A stretch of DNA of 5,601 bases, taken from positions 3,892-9,492 of the forward strand of contig PMMV01000100.1 in NCBI GenBank assembly GCA_003162115.1. The letters are read 5' to 3'. Positions 5,080-5,601 of the stretch are shown here, in pieces. Each line of letters opens with the position of its first letter. The stretch's first letter is position 1. The position numbers were made by a program, and so were the translations under genes. Source of the stretch: Methanobacterium sp. (GTDB lineage: Archaea > Methanobacteriota > Methanobacteria > Methanobacteriales > Methanobacteriaceae). The notes below the pieces were generated by a model. The model did no database searches and had not been told where the DNA came from. It saw only the letters and a list, made by a program, of their open reading frames with translations.

Positions 5080-5601
5080 TTATTTTATCAGGTTTTCAAT
5101 GCTTTCATGTGGTTTATTGGTATATAAACCGCCGTGATAGGTCACAATATTTTTCACATCAAATTTCAGAAGTTTTTTAAGGGAATCCATTGCAATTTCA
5201 TAATCTCCCTCTTCTAAAATCTCTTTTCTGGGTCCCATTAACTTTCCATCCATGATGTTCATTGCATCGCCAACTATGAGGGTTTTACTCTTCTGATGGT
5301 AAAGACTGAGATGTCCTGGTGTGTGTCCTGGTGTGTGGATAACTGTAATGCCGCCACAGAACGGTAACTCCTGGTTATCTGTAAGTGTAGTGTCCACATC
5401 TACAGGTTCGAAGTTTTCAAACATCTGTTTGACCATTTTTTGTCTATCTTTAGGCATCGAGTTCAGGAAATTCGAGTTCAACCTCACCAGATGTTTTTCA
5501 CCCTGGATGTACGGTTTATCATCTTCATGGGCCATTACCTCGATCTTGTGTCTTGATGATTCTAAAACTTCAGGAAGACCTCCAAAATGATCAAGGTCCT
5601 G
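5080..5601 (-). CDS. Metallo-beta-lactamase-fold hydrolase, C-terminal part
   Basis: The gene runs off the right edge; the 173 visible codons are the C-terminal part. The first residues, QDLDHFGGLPEVLE, are the end of the metal motif HxHxDH (visible Asp4 and His5), so the ATG at 5535 is internal and not the start. Further metal ligands are in IHTPGHTPGHLSLY (visible residues 88-101, His93), VGDAM (Asp112) and VTYHGG (His156). The site is therefore complete apart from the His residues lying outside the window. The family hydrolyses thioesters, lactones and similar compounds using two metals; TPGHTPGH is typical of the glyoxalase II/lactonase-like groups. It is cytoplasmic as far as seen. Substrate cannot be assigned. 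It converges with the permease, so the two are not one operon. Confidence 0.92.
   Translation of the reverse strand, partial: QDLDHFGGLPEVLESSRHKIEVMAHEDDKPYIQGEKHLVRLNSNFLNSMPKDRQKMVKQMFENFEPVDVDTTLTDNQELPFCGGITVIHTPGHTPGHLSLYHQKSKTLIVGDAMNIMDGKLMGPRKEILEEGDYEIAMDSLKKLLKFDVKNIVTYHGGLYTNKPHESIENLIK

Noticed and set aside
5321..5590. 89-codon + strand open frame
   Set aside because: It is antisense to the metallo-hydrolase with conserved TPGHTPGH and DH motifs, so it is a shadow frame.

Overview
This AT-rich window, with gene-poor stretches, AT-rich TATA-like boxes, purine-rich ribosome binding sites and a leucine tRNA whose 3' CCA is not encoded, looks like methanogenic archaeal chromosome, most likely Methanobacteriales. 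That assignment is inferred from style and gene content; no lineage-diagnostic gene is present.

Left part (1-1822). The 3' end of a glycine/D-amino-acid-oxidase-type FAD oxidoreductase enters from the left edge on the + strand. It is broken by a +1 frameshift near base 135 and has no Rieske domain after it. Converging on it from the - strand is an amidohydrolase-2 family gene (6-methylsalicylate decarboxylase/ACMSD-like TIM barrel). It has a good promoter and ribosome binding site, but its frame is interrupted at a run of ten G residues near codon 31. Eleven or eight G would restore a protein of about 340 residues, so this is either a phase-variable tract or a homopolymer sequence error.

Middle part (1818-3253). 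Two small divergent genes for predicted two-helix membrane proteins share a short intergenic region holding a 12-bp palindrome and a TATA-like box. Next comes tRNA-Leu(CAG) on the - strand. About 490 bases follow with no intact gene, containing scraps of coding-like sequence. Then comes a small soluble-protein gene of about 102 codons, interrupted by an in-frame TGA. A DHLNK-encoding segment of that gene is repeated just upstream, which suggests an old partial duplication.

Right part (3254-5601). A complete 12-helix APC-superfamily amino acid permease of the cationic amino acid transporter type is the clearest intact gene. Its leader contains a strong ribosome binding site, a 14-codon mini-ORF, a second mini-ORF that ends in an ATGA overlap with the permease start, and a predicted hairpin that encloses the ribosome binding site. 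Converging from the right edge is the C-terminal part of a metallo-beta-lactamase-fold hydrolase.

The genes do not form one obvious pathway. Three or more reading-frame breaks within 5.6 kb are the most striking overall property. They point either to a region decaying or switching by mutation, or to uncorrected sequence errors. Confirming the bases at about 135, 1572-1581 and 3005-3007 would decide between these.
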